Source: Mesorhizobium sp. YM1C-6-2 (GTDB taxonomy: Bacteria > Pseudomonadota > Alphaproteobacteria > Rhizobiales > Rhizobiaceae). Taken from it: a stretch of 64,000 bases of DNA. The notes under the pieces are model-generated. The model searched no databases and was not told where the DNA came from. It saw only the letters and a list, made by a program, of their open reading frames with translations. The translations under genes were made by a program, and so were the position numbers. The stretch lies in the NCBI RefSeq assembly GCF_003666685.1, contig NZ_RCIZ01000002.1:82501-146500 (forward strand), in the 5' to 3' direction. Position 1 is the stretch's first letter. Every line of letters begins with the position of its first letter. Shown piece after piece: positions 19,604 to 28,260 of this stretch.

Positions 19604-20770
19604 ATGGCAGAGACGTTCGTGATCGCGCAGGGCGGTGGCCCCACGGCGGTAATCAACCAGACGGTGGTGGGCGCGACGCTCGAGATCCGCAAGCGCTACC
19701 CGAACGCGCGCGTGCTCGGTTCCCGCTACGGCGTGCGCGGCGTGCGCGACGGCGATTTCGTCGTGCTGTCGGACATTTCCGAGCGGGAACTGCGGCTGTT
19801 CGGCGGCACGCCGAGCTCCGGCCTCGGCTCCACCCGCGACAAGCCGGATGCCGCCTATTGCGACCTCGTGCTGAAAGGCCTGAAGAAGGTCGATGCGCAG
19901 GCCTTCATCTATATCGGGGGCAACGACACGTCGGGCACCCAGCAGATCCTCACCGATGCGTCCGGCGGCTCGATCGCCTTCGTGCATGCGCCCAAGACCA
20001 TCGACAACGACCTGATGGAGAACGACCACACGCCGGGCTTCATCTCGGCGGCCGAATTCGTCGCCGGCGCCTTCCTCTCCGTCGACCTCGACTTCCGCGC
20101 GCTGCCCGGCGTCTATGTGGCGATCGTCATGGGCCGGCATGCCGGCTTCCTCACCGCGGCCTCCGCCGCCTGGCGTCTCGATGAGCAGAGCGGCCCGCAT
20201 CTGATCTACGTGCCGGAGCGCGCCTTCTCGGTGAAAAGCTTCATCGACGACGTCAAGCGCACGCTCGACAAGCACAAGCGCTGCATCGTCGCCGTCTCGG
20301 AAGGCGTGCAGACCGCCGACGGCACCTCGCTGGTCGAAAGCATCGTCGGCCCCGACAAGGTCGAGCGCGACGCGCATGGCAACGTCAAGCTGTCGGGCAG
20401 CGACCTCAACCGCGCCTTCGAGACCGCGCTGGCCGAGGGCCTGCCCGGCAAGCGCGCCCGCGTCGACGCGCTCGGCTACATGCCGCGTGGCTATGTCGGA
20501 GCGATCAACAGGACGGACAGCCAGGAAGCCTTCGATGCCGGCGTTTACGCGGTCGAGGCGGCAGCGCAGGGCGGCGGCTCGGTGGCGCTGCAGTATGACG
20601 GGCAGAAGACGGTGCTGAAGATCGTGCCGCTCTCCCACGTCGCGGCCAAGACCCGCCATATGCCCGACGACTTCATCACCGCCGAGGGCACGGGCCTGAC
20701 GGCCAAGGGCATGGCCTATCTCGAGCGCCTCGTGCCGAAGAAGTACGACGTCGGCAAGCCGTTCGTGTGA
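19604..20770 (+). CDS. pfp: 6-phosphofructokinase, pyrophosphate-dependent type
   Basis: 388 residues. It phosphorylates fructose 6-phosphate at carbon 1. Lys131 in PKTIDND marks the PPi-using type, where ATP enzymes have Gly. Ahead of it, the phosphate-binding loop reads GGNDT (105-109), where most PPi enzymes have GGDDT. MGRHAGFL is the conserved substrate-binding segment. The ATG at 19604 has GGAGGAG upstream. Rhizobia generally lack ATP-type PfkA and rely on Entner-Doudoroff, so this enzyme may run mainly in the gluconeogenic direction. Confidence 0.88.
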   Translation: MAETFVIAQGGGPTAVINQTVVGATLEIRKRYPNARVLGSRYGVRGVRDGDFVVLSDISERELRLFGGTPSSGLGSTRDKPDAAYCDLVLKGLKKVDAQAFIYIGGNDTSGTQQILTDASGGSIAFVHAPKTIDNDLMENDHTPGFISAAEFVAGAFLSVDLDFRALPGVYVAIVMGRHAGFLTAASAAWRLDEQSGPHLIYVPERAFSVKSFIDDVKRTLDKHKRCIVAVSEGVQTADGTSLVESIVGPDKVERDAHGNVKLSGSDLNRAFETALAEGLPGKRARVDALGYMPRGYVGAINRTDSQEAFDAGVYAVEAAAQGGGSVALQYDGQKTVLKIVPLSHVAAKTRHMPDDFITAEGTGLTAKGMAYLERLVPKKYDVGKPFV

Positions 20771-20797
20771 GGCAGGAGCCAGGCGCGAGGTCTGCTC

Positions 20798-21643
20798 ATG
20801 AATGCCAGTCATCACGAGCCGAAGACCTGGCGCCGCTGGCTCTACGTCAACCTCCATCCGCCAGCATGGCACAAGCGCGGCCTGTCGCCGCTCAACCGGC
20901 TGGTCGCGCTGGCGATCCTCGGCGCGGTCGCGCTTGCCATCCTGCAAAGCGAGCCGCTGGTCTACAGCGGCAATGAGGCACTGTTCCGGGCGCTGGAAAT
21001 CGCCTTCGCGATCATCTTCCTCGCTGAATACGTCGCCCGGATCTGGATCGCCGGCGAGAACCCGAATTACGGCCCCACGTTTGGCGGCCGGCTTCGTTAT
21101 GCGCTGACGATCCCGGCGCTCATCGACCTCATCGCGACGGTCACACTCTTCCTGACGCTGTTCGGATCGCACGGCGCCGTGCTACGGCTCGTGCGCCTTG
21201 TCCGGATCGTGGCGCTTGCCAAGCTCGGCCGCTACTCATCGGCGCTCAACGCCATCGGGCACGCCATCCATTCGCGCCGCTACGAGCTGACGATGAGCCT
21301 GGTCATCGCCGGCATGCTGCTGCTTGTCTCCTCGACCTTCCTTTATCTGGTCGAGGGCGAGGGCCAGCCCGACGACTTCGGCTCCATCCCGCGCGCCATG
21401 TGGTGGTCGATCGCCACGCTGACGACGGTGGGTTACGGCGACGCCGTCCCGCAAACCGTCATCGGCAGGATTCTGGCCGGCTTCACCGCCATCACCGGCA
21501 TCGGCCTCATCGCCATGCCGACCGGCATCCTCGCCGCCGCCTTCAGCGACGCGCTGCAGCGCCAGCGCGAGGAGCGCGAGCACCAGCGCGAGGAACGCCA
21601 GCATGAGCGCGAGGAGCAGGCGAGGAAAAGCGAGGACACCTGA
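20798..21643 (+). CDS. Voltage-gated potassium channel-like protein
   Basis: 281 residues with six membrane segments. The S4-like helix has regularly spaced arginines (R130, R133, R136), and the pore carries the K+ selectivity filter TTVGYGD (209-215). The last 30 residues are an unusual run of Glu/Arg/Gln (repeated REE-H/Q-QRE units), predicted as a charged coiled coil that could support tetramerisation; there is no RCK or cyclic-nucleotide domain. It starts 27 bp after the phosphofructokinase stop. Confidence 0.9.
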   Translation: MNASHHEPKTWRRWLYVNLHPPAWHKRGLSPLNRLVALAILGAVALAILQSEPLVYSGNEALFRALEIAFAIIFLAEYVARIWIAGENPNYGPTFGGRLRYALTIPALIDLIATVTLFLTLFGSHGAVLRLVRLVRIVALAKLGRYSSALNAIGHAIHSRRYELTMSLVIAGMLLLVSSTFLYLVEGEGQPDDFGSIPRAMWWSIATLTTVGYGDAVPQTVIGRILAGFTAITGIGLIAMPTGILAAAFSDALQRQREEREHQREERQHEREEQARKSEDT

Positions 21644-21744
21644 CAGGCGGGCGGCTGCCTCCCTGATCGGGCTGCGTCTGGCCCAGTTCCGCTCGCCGCT
21701 CCGCCCCTATAGGATGGGCCAATTTCCACTGGCAGAGGTGTTTC

Positions 21745-23031
21745 ATGTCCAGCAATTCAGCGCTCCAGGCCCGGCGGACCGCGGCCATTCCACGCGGTGT
21801 CGCCACCGCCTACCCGGTCTTCGCCGAACGGGCGGAGGGTTCCGAGCTCTGGGACAAGGACGGCAAGCGCTTCATCGATTTTGCCGGCGGCATCGCCGTG
21901 CTCAACACCGGCCACCGTCATCCGAAGGTGATTGCTGCGGTGAAGAAGCAGCTCGACGCCTTCACCCACACTGCCTTCCAGATCGTGCCCTACGAGCCCT
22001 ATATCGAGCTTTGCGAGCGCCTGAACAAAATTGCGCCCTTCTCCGGCGAGGCGAAGTCGATCCTCTTCTCGACCGGCGCGGAGGCCGTCGAGAACGCGGT
22101 CAAGATCGCCCGCGCCGCCACCGGCCGCACCAACGTCATCGCTTTTTCCGGCGCCTTCCACGGCCGCACGCTGATGACGTCGGCGCTGACCGGCAAGGTC
22201 GCGCCCTACAAGAAGAAGTTCGGGCCGATGCCGGCGGGCGTCTGGCATGTGCCGTTCCCGGTGCCGCAGTTCGGCGTCTCCGTCGCGGATTCGCTGCGCG
22301 CCATCGACTACCTCTTCCGTGCCGATGTCGACCCGGTGAACGTGGCGGCGATCATCATCGAGCCGGTGCAGGGCGAGGGCGGTTTCCATCCGGCGCCGAC
22401 CGAACTGCTCGAAGGCCTGCGCAGTATCTGCGACCAGCACGGCATCCTGCTCATTGCCGACGAGGTGCAGACCGGCTTCGCGCGCACGGGCAAAATGTTC
22501 GGCATCGAGAATTCCGGCGTCGAGCCGGACATGATCACCATCGCGAAATCGCTGGCCGGCGGCTTTCCGCTGTCGGGCGTCGTCGGCAAGGCGTCCGTCA
22601 TGGACGCACCGGATCCCGGCGGTCTTGGCGGCACCTACGCTGGCAGCCCGATCGCCTGCGCGGCGGCGCTCGCGGTGCTCGACGTCATCGAGGAGGAGAA
22701 GCTGATCGAGCGCGCCAACACGCTGGGCGCCCGCATCAAGGGCGAGCTTCAGCGCATGTCGCAGCGCAACGACACGGTCGCCATGGCGGCGATCCGCGGG
22801 CCGGGCGCGATGGTCGCCTTCGACGTGGCCAAGGCGCGCGGTGGCGAGGAGCCCGACGCCGACGCCACCAAGCGCGTGACGACCGCAGCACTCGCCGAAG
22901 GCCTCGTGCTGCTCTCCTGCGGCGTTCACGCCAACACGATCCGCATCCTGATGCCGCTCACCATCTCCGACGAGCTGCTGACGGAAGGCCTGTCGAAGCT
23001 CGAGCGGGCGCTGATCGTCGCGAACGGTTGA
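21745..23031 (+). CDS. gabT: 4-aminobutyrate aminotransferase
   Basis: 428 residues, full length for class III PLP aminotransferases. The PLP lysine is in MITIAKSLAGGFPLSGVVG, the aspartate in LLIADEVQTGFARTG, and STGAEAVENAVKIAR and FHGRTLMTSALTGK match GabT closely. It transfers the amino group from GABA to 2-oxoglutarate, giving succinate semialdehyde. The ATG at 21745 has AGAGGTG upstream. A degraded copy of its 3' end lies 1.2 kb downstream. Confidence 0.93.
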   Translation: MSSNSALQARRTAAIPRGVATAYPVFAERAEGSELWDKDGKRFIDFAGGIAVLNTGHRHPKVIAAVKKQLDAFTHTAFQIVPYEPYIELCERLNKIAPFSGEAKSILFSTGAEAVENAVKIARAATGRTNVIAFSGAFHGRTLMTSALTGKVAPYKKKFGPMPAGVWHVPFPVPQFGVSVADSLRAIDYLFRADVDPVNVAAIIIEPVQGEGGFHPAPTELLEGLRSICDQHGILLIADEVQTGFARTGKMFGIENSGVEPDMITIAKSLAGGFPLSGVVGKASVMDAPDPGGLGGTYAGSPIACAAALAVLDVIEEEKLIERANTLGARIKGELQRMSQRNDTVAMAAIRGPGAMVAFDVAKARGGEEPDADATKRVTTAALAEGLVLLSCGVHANTIRILMPLTISDELLTEGLSKLERALIVANG

Positions 23032-23180
23032 AGGCTTTTCTCCGGCCTGCCTGAACGGGCAGAGACTGCCGACCTGCCGATTGAGCGGGTCGGCTCCCGG
23101 CCGTTCGGGATGGGAGCCTTGACGGCGCCAGGCGCGGCAGTCTGTAGTCGCGGCAGGCTCGGCCGATAAGGGTGTGTTTC

Positions 23181-24155
23181 ATGGAAAAGATCATCCTGGA
23201 CTGCGATCCGGGGCACGACGACGCGATCGCTATCCTTTTGGCGGCCGGCAACCCTGCCATCGATCTGCTCGGCATCACCACCGTGTCGGGCAACCACAAC
23301 GTCGACAACACCACACGCAACGCGCTCTCCACCTGCACCGCCTACGGCATCAAGGTGCCGGTAGCGAAGGGTTCGCCCGGTCCCATGCTCGCCGATCAGG
23401 TCCTGGCCGTCGAGATCCATGGCGAGACCGGGCTCGACGGACCGGAGCTGCCGCCCGCCTCGTTCGAGCTCGACAAGCGGCATGCCGTCGATTTCATCAT
23501 CGACACCGTCATGGCGCATGAGCCGAAGACCGTCACGCTGGTGCCGGTCGGCCCCTACACCAACATCGCGCTCGCCGCCCGCAAGGAGCCGCGCATCGTC
23601 AGCCGTGTGAAGAAGGTCGTGGCGATGGGCGGCGCCTATACGCGCGGCAACATCACGCCTGCGGCGGAGTTCAACGTCTATGCGGACGCGGAGGCCGCCG
23701 ATGTCGTGTTCCGCGCCAACTGGGACGTCACCATGGTGGGGCTGGACCTCACCCACCAGGCGCTGGCTACCCCGGAATTGCAGGACAGGGTGCGCGCCGT
23801 CGGCGGCCCGATCGCCAAGTTCATCCTCGACATCTGGGAGTTCATCGACACCACGCATGGCGGCCTGCTGCAGATCCCGTATCCCGCCGTCCACGACGCC
23901 TGCTGTGTCGCGGCCATGATCGACCCAAGCGTCTTCACCACCGAAAAGGCCGACATCCGCGTCGAGATCGCCGGCCGCTGGACCAAGGGCATGACCGTCT
24001 GCAACTTCGAGAAGATGGGCGGCATGCGCCATTTCGGCGGCACTGCGAACGAGCAGGTCGACTTCCGCCACACGGTCGCGATGAAGCTCGATCATCAGAA
24101 ATTCTGCGACCTGATCGTCGACGCGCTCGAGCGGCTTACCCGGCAGAAGGGCTGA
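23181..24155 (+). CDS. Inosine-uridine preferring nucleoside hydrolase
   Basis: 324 residues. The calcium-binding signature DCDPGHDDA is at residues 7-15, and VVAMGGAYTRGN and VHDACCVAA fit the family; HD in the last motif supplies the active-site His and Asp. It hydrolyses the N-glycosidic bond of nucleosides, releasing base and ribose. The ATG at 23181 (MEKIILDCD) fits the family start. The gene sits between gabT and a relic of the gabT 3' end. Confidence 0.92.
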   Translation: MEKIILDCDPGHDDAIAILLAAGNPAIDLLGITTVSGNHNVDNTTRNALSTCTAYGIKVPVAKGSPGPMLADQVLAVEIHGETGLDGPELPPASFELDKRHAVDFIIDTVMAHEPKTVTLVPVGPYTNIALAARKEPRIVSRVKKVVAMGGAYTRGNITPAAEFNVYADAEAADVVFRANWDVTMVGLDLTHQALATPELQDRVRAVGGPIAKFILDIWEFIDTTHGGLLQIPYPAVHDACCVAAMIDPSVFTTEKADIRVEIAGRWTKGMTVCNFEKMGGMRHFGGTANEQVDFRHTVAMKLDHQKFCDLIVDALERLTRQKG

Positions 24156-24177
24156 CGCGCTTTCTGCGAGTTGGCCG

Positions 24178-24238
24178 GCAGCGCTCGCCGAGGCTCTCCT
24201 GCGGCGTGCACGCCAACACCATCCATATCCTGATGGCG
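24178..24238 (+). pseudogene. Relic of a second gabT 3' end
   Basis: The bases at 24193-24238 match gabT 22911-22956 at 41 of 46 positions and still translate SCGVHANTIHILM, against SCGVHANTIRILM in gabT. The similarity continues upstream after a gap of about 11 bases (GCAGCGCTCGCCGA against GCAGCACTCGCCGA). The copy has no start and decays downstream. It looks like the remains of a tandem duplication that bracketed the nucleoside hydrolase gene. Confidence 0.75.
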
Positions 24239-24396
24239 TTTTCGTGCATTTGCGAGAGGGCTTGTCCGCAAGCCGCAACATGATCAACATTTCCTGATTT
24301 GGAAACCGCCGATCAAGTCATCACGCCTCGCATGTTTTGCGTTAAACCCGGATCTCTGATCAGAATAGGTCGGCGGGGTAGCGGGAGGAAGCGGCA

Positions 24397-24888
24397 ATGG
24401 CTAGATTCCTTGCTTTCGCGGCGACTGCACTTTCGATTTTGTTCTGCGCTTCGGCAAACGCACAATCCGAAACACCTGGCCCGACCGAACCGGTACACCT
24501 CTATCGCGCCAAGGTCGTGGGGGTCGTCAATGGCGATACATTCGTCGCCGACATCGATCTGGGCTTTCATATCAGGATCAACAAACGCCTTCGCCTTCTC
24601 GGCATCCATGCGCCCGAACCGGAAGGTGAAAGGTCGACGGCTGGCAAAACCGCCGCCGAATGCTTGCGGAAGCTGATCGACGCCAAGAACATCATCATCA
24701 GAACGGCAAAAGGCAGCGACGGCGCTGACCGCGACGTCGACGGTCGCTGGCTCGTCGTTGCCTATCTGGACGGCCTGGAGGTGAATGACTCGATGCTGAG
24801 CAAGGCCCAGCTGTGCCGCGTAGTCGACCCCAGACGCGCCGCCACGGCCATGCCGGAACGCGTGCTGGCGACGTGGTCGGACCGCTGA
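24397..24888 (+). CDS. Exported staphylococcal-nuclease-like protein, probably altered active site
   Basis: 163 residues with a signal peptide (MARFLAFAATALSILFCASANA, cut before QSE). The mature domain follows the SNase pattern: KVVGVVNGDTFVADIDLGF, then KRLRLLGIHAPE, then DGRWLVVAYLDG. Against the family, the first Asp, the Arg of RLLG, the Glu of APE and the later Arg are present, but the Asp usually found in GIDAPE is His. The C-terminal part after about residue 130 is unlike the family. It may be a weak or inactive nuclease. Confidence 0.7.
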   Translation: MARFLAFAATALSILFCASANAQSETPGPTEPVHLYRAKVVGVVNGDTFVADIDLGFHIRINKRLRLLGIHAPEPEGERSTAGKTAAECLRKLIDAKNIIIRTAKGSDGADRDVDGRWLVVAYLDGLEVNDSMLSKAQLCRVVDPRRAATAMPERVLATWSDR

Positions 24889-24983
24889 CCCGTGGGGTGG
24901 AGAGATCACGCGCCGCGCGTCTGTAATAAAAAAATTCGGCGGCGCTTTTTCCACGCGCATTTTGCCTGGCGCATAATGCTCGT

Positions 24984-25308
24984 CACCGCCCTCGCGGGAA
25001 CCCTGGTCCGGACCAGGGATCAGGGGAGGGCGGCGGTACCGGTTCGGTCGCGCGGAGGTGGCGCGGCTGGGTGATGAGCCCCGAGGACCGGGCCCTGACC
25101 GAGGTCGCGCGGTGAAACGATTCTGCGTCCCCTCCAGGTAGGGCAAGAACGCCGGCGGGGTGCGGGAAACCGGCCACGTATAATATTTGAGAGGCCAGGC
25201 CCCGTGCCCGCTTCCCGACTTCTCCCTCCGTGGCAGGGAGCGTTCTTTGACAAAGGCCAGACTGCGAAAGCAGGGCGTGGCGATGATGAAGCGCGCGGGT
25301 ACCCTCCC
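24984..25308 (+). repeat. Dispersed repeat, copy A (about 325 bp)
   Basis: This stretch reappears in inverted orientation at 62617-62918. The first 215 bp are almost identical in both copies, including the palindrome CCCTGGTCCGGACCAGGG; the last 110 bp match with several indels and substitutions. It lies in a 548-bp gene-free gap, and the ORFs that cross it on both strands are artefacts. No transposase or terminal target duplication is visible. It is probably a non-autonomous intergenic repeat family. Confidence 0.9.
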
Positions 25309-25436
25309 CAAAGTCGATCGGGATGGGGTCGCCGATGAAGTGCTCGACCTCGTAGGAACGTCGCGTTGCCGCAACGACCCCACCCGGCTCGCTTCGCTCG
25401 CCGACCTCCCCTCGAGGGGGAGGTGGAGCGTCGGCG
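25309..25436. repeat. Mosaic intergenic repeat next to copy A
   Basis: GACCCCACCCGGCTCG, the following CGCTCGCCGACCTCCCCTC and a GAGGGGGAGG end are typical of mosaic repeats of Mesorhizobium-like genomes. The same pattern, in reverse complement, occurs inside the acyl-CoA ligase gene at about 37140-37262. The stretch separates copy A from the end of the L,D-transpeptidase gene. Confidence 0.65.
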
Positions 25437-26186
25437 CTATACCACCAGGACCGGCGTCTTGCCGTTCACGCGGTTGAAAAGATCGATCACGTCCTGGTTG
25501 ATCATGCGCACGCAGCCGGACGACATCGCCTGGCCGATGGTCCACCATTCGGGCGAACCATGGATGCGGTAGCCGGTGTCCTGGCCGTTCTGGAAGATAT
25601 AGAGCGCGCGCGCGCCGAGCGGGTTCTTCAGGCCGCCGGGCTGGCCGCTGCGCCATTTCTCCAGCTCCGGCTGGCGCTTGATCATCTCGGCCGGCGGCGT
25701 CCAGGTCGGCCATTTCTTGCCGTACTGGATATTGGCGCGGCCGGACCAGGAGAAACCCTCGCGCCCGATGCCGACTCCGTAGCGCAGCGCGTCGCCGCCG
25801 GGCTGCACGTAATAGAGGTAGCGCTCCTGCGACCTCACCACGATCGTGCCCGGCGCCTCGCCGGTCGGGTCGACCACCACCTGGCGGCGCCACTGCGGAT
25901 CGATCTTCTTGAACGGCACCTCGGGCAGCGTGAAGCTCTCGTCGGTGAAGGAGGCGTACATCAGCTCGGGCGAAGTCACCTGCCGGTCGACGCTGATCTT
26001 CGGCCTGATAGAGCCGGTCGACATGTCGTCCACCTGGTAGGCCGGGACCTCGAGCGCGGCCATGTCGATGGAGCGCGTGCAGCCCGCGCCGGCGACCAGG
26101 GCCGCCGAACCAAGGCCAAGAAGCGCCGTACGGCGCGAAATCGGTTCTCGGGATTCCTGCGATGCGGAAAGCTTGGACACGGGCAC
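25437..26186 (-). CDS. L,D-transpeptidase (YkuD domain)
   Basis: 249 residues. The N-terminus has a twin-arginine-like SRRTALLGLG followed by a hydrophobic run and a lipobox-like AGAGC (Cys36), so it may be an exported lipoprotein. The YkuD catalytic motif is complete: His209 in HGSPEWWTIG and Cys225 in SSGCVRM. Such enzymes cross-link peptidoglycan at the 3-position or attach outer-membrane proteins to it. The RYLYYVQPGGDALRYGVGIG stretch is the usual beginning of the domain. Rhizobia carry many paralogues. Confidence 0.9.
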   Translation of the reverse strand: MPVSKLSASQESREPISRRTALLGLGSAALVAGAGCTRSIDMAALEVPAYQVDDMSTGSIRPKISVDRQVTSPELMYASFTDESFTLPEVPFKKIDPQWRRQVVVDPTGEAPGTIVVRSQERYLYYVQPGGDALRYGVGIGREGFSWSGRANIQYGKKWPTWTPPAEMIKRQPELEKWRSGQPGGLKNPLGARALYIFQNGQDTGYRIHGSPEWWTIGQAMSSGCVRMINQDVIDLFNRVNGKTPVLVV

Positions 26187-26409
26187 TCTTCCACTCGGCT
26201 ACACACTCGGGCACAGCGCCGGAGCTTCTCGTATTTTAGCGATTCATGGTTGACGAAAAGTGAAAGCCTTGCCCGCCAAGGCGTTGTGCCGTTGCTTTCC
26301 CGCAACGCCGGCGCCGCCCGCTGCCGCCGGCACGAAAAGACCATTTCGCCGTCACAATCTCTCCCGAAACGGCGGGCTACTTGCCGCCTGTTAGTGACGA
26401 GGGGAAATC

Positions 26410-26532
26410 ATGAGCCAGAAACTGAAGACCGATTTTGCGCTGTTCGCTGCGGCCTTCATTGCCAGCGCCATCGTGCTTGGAGCCGATACCGGTTTTGCGC
26501 ACATGCTTGGGGCGGTGTTCGGCGCGCATTGA
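26410..26532 (+). CDS. Small single-span membrane protein (40 residues)
   Basis: A short ORF with a good ribosome binding site (GAGGGG, spacing 6). It encodes MSQKLKTDF, a hydrophobic stretch of about 18 residues (residues 10-28), and a short Gly/Ala/His tail ending FGAH. The organisation is that of small inner-membrane proteins or a short exported peptide. No family is recognised. It stands between the L,D-transpeptidase and MBL hydrolase genes. Confidence 0.45.
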   Translation: MSQKLKTDFALFAAAFIASAIVLGADTGFAHMLGAVFGAH

Positions 26533-26633
26533 CCGCATCCGGCGGGGCGGCCCGTAGGTCCGCTTCGGAGAGCCTTGCCCGGCGGCGCATTTCCTGTCCC
26601 TATCCGGCTGACACAGCTTCGAGGAGATCGAGC

Positions 26634-27380
26634 TTGCAGCCGACAGCATTGCCAGCAGGCCAGTCATGGTTCTCGAAAACGTCGCCAGATTCGACTCTCG
26701 GCGTCAGCCTTGCCGCATATACCGAACCGTTCCTGAACGACTACTTCAGGGCGAATTTCTATCACCTCAAGGGCCGCGATCTCGACCTCGTCGTTGATGC
26801 CGGCATGGGGCTGGCGCCGCTCGTTCCGCTGCTCGACCTGACACCGGGCAAGCCGGTGCTCGCGGTCGCCACCCACATCCATGCCGACCATGTCGGCTCG
26901 CTGCACGAGTTCGCGAACCGCGCCGGCCCGCGCGCCGAGGCCGAGGCCTTCGCGACTATGGAGGACCGCTGGACCTTCGCCGACGAGTTCCGTGCGCTCG
27001 CCGAGCCGGTGACGCGGCTGCCTGCCGTTGGCTGGACGGCCGCAGGCTATCGCATCCAGCCGGCGCCGCTGACCCGCATCCTCGACGAAGGCGACAGGAT
27101 CGATACCGGCGACCGCAGCTTCACCGTGCTCAACCTGCCGGGCCATTCCTTCGGCTGCATCGGCCTTTACGACGAGCGCGAAGGGCTGCTGTTTTCGGGC
27201 GACGCCGTCTATGACGACAGCCTGATCGACGACATGTGGTGCTCGGACAGCGAGGACTACCGCGCCACGATGCGCAAGCTGATCGACCTGCCGGTCCGCA
27301 TCGTTCATGGCGGCCACGGCGGGAGTTTTGGCGACGCGCGTCTGAAGGAGATCGCGCGGGAATATCTCGACAGGCCCTGA
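26634..27380 (+). CDS. Metallo-beta-lactamase fold hydrolase
   Basis: 248 residues from a TTG start. The zinc motif HIHADH (81-86) is followed by the later His in PGHSFGCIG, Asp in FSGDAVYDD and the last His in IVHGGHGGSFG, so the dinuclear site is complete. It resembles the glyoxalase II/quorum-lactonase-like branch. TTG at 26634 is used because GAGGAG lies seven bases upstream and the protein starts just before the first strand. Substrate is unknown. Confidence 0.85.
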   Translation: MQPTALPAGQSWFSKTSPDSTLGVSLAAYTEPFLNDYFRANFYHLKGRDLDLVVDAGMGLAPLVPLLDLTPGKPVLAVATHIHADHVGSLHEFANRAGPRAEAEAFATMEDRWTFADEFRALAEPVTRLPAVGWTAAGYRIQPAPLTRILDEGDRIDTGDRSFTVLNLPGHSFGCIGLYDEREGLLFSGDAVYDDSLIDDMWCSDSEDYRATMRKLIDLPVRIVHGGHGGSFGDARLKEIAREYLDRP

Positions 27381-27457
27381 AACACAAAAAGATCGAGTGG
27401 CTTTACAAACGTCGCCCGCCAAGGATTTATCATGTCCTTTGCGAGAGGACCTCTGCC

Positions 27458-28081
27458 ATGACCATCGAAACCTGGATAGCTTTCATCGCCGCTTCGTCCA
27501 TACTTTTGATCATCCCGGGACCGACCATACTTTTGGTCGTTTCCTACGCGCTCGGGCAGGGCTGGCGCACCGCGCTGCCGATGGCTGTCGGCGTTGCGCT
27601 CGGCGACTTCACCGCCATGACGCTCTCCATGCTCGGCATCGGCGCGCTGCTGGCCGCGTCGGCCACCGTCTTCACGGCCCTCAAATGGATTGGCGCCGGC
27701 TATCTCATCTATCTCGGCATCAAACTCTTCCGCGCCGGCGGCACGCTCAGCGCCGAGCCGCGCACGGACGCCGCTTCTTCGGCGAAGATGATGGCGCATG
27801 CCTGGCTGGTCACCGCTCTCAACCCCAAGAGCATCACCTTCTTCGTCGCCTTCCTGCCGCAGTTCCTCGACCGCCATGCCGATTTCTGGACGCAGATGGT
27901 GATCTTCGAGGCGACCTTCCTGGCGCTCGCCTTCGCCAATGCCTTCGGCTACGCGCTGGTCGCCGCGCGGGCGCGCGACATGGTCCGCAACCCGCGCGCC
28001 ATCCGCATCTTCAACCGCGCGGGCGGCTCGCTGCTCGTTGGCGCGGGCGTCGCCACGGTGGCGATGCGCTCGGGCAATTGA
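27458..28081 (+). CDS. LysE/RhtB family amino-acid exporter
   Basis: 207 residues with six membrane segments. The family signature is at the N-terminus: MTIETWIAFIAASSILLIIPGPT, with PGPT in the first helix, followed by YALGQGWR and GAGYLIYLGIKLFR. The LNPKSITFFVAFLPQF segment is diagnostic. These proteins export homoserine, threonine, lysine or related compounds. The ATG at 27458 is the family start. Confidence 0.92.
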   Translation: MTIETWIAFIAASSILLIIPGPTILLVVSYALGQGWRTALPMAVGVALGDFTAMTLSMLGIGALLAASATVFTALKWIGAGYLIYLGIKLFRAGGTLSAEPRTDAASSAKMMAHAWLVTALNPKSITFFVAFLPQFLDRHADFWTQMVIFEATFLALAFANAFGYALVAARARDMVRNPRAIRIFNRAGGSLLVGAGVATVAMRSGN

Positions 28082-28260
28082 GGCAGGGAACCGGTTCGGT
28101 AGCAGCGCTCAGCTAATTTTTCCGAAACACGAAAAAAATCATGTTCCCGCTGTTGCGCCCCATGCGATTTTGCGCTGTAGGATTTGCGGGGAGGAAGCGC
28201 GGCGCCGAAAACCGGTGAACCGCATGACGGCCGATCGGAAAAACGGCCGGGAGGAGAGGC

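Noticed and set aside
18452-21172. 906-residue minus-strand ORF
   Set aside because: Opposes the EEP, phosphofructokinase and channel genes; its composition is that of an antisense shadow in high-GC DNA.
24984-25308. Repeat considered as a CRISPR array or insertion sequence
   Set aside because: There is no regular repeat-spacer pattern, no transposase and no terminal target duplication.
24313-26214. Long minus-strand ORF over the nuclease gene and repeat copy A
   Set aside because: It includes the translation of the dispersed repeat and the reverse of real genes.
28082-28260. TTTTCCGAAACACGAAAA before xylB as a possible XylR operator
   Set aside because: The symmetry is imperfect and no XylR gene is in the window, so it was not listed as a site.
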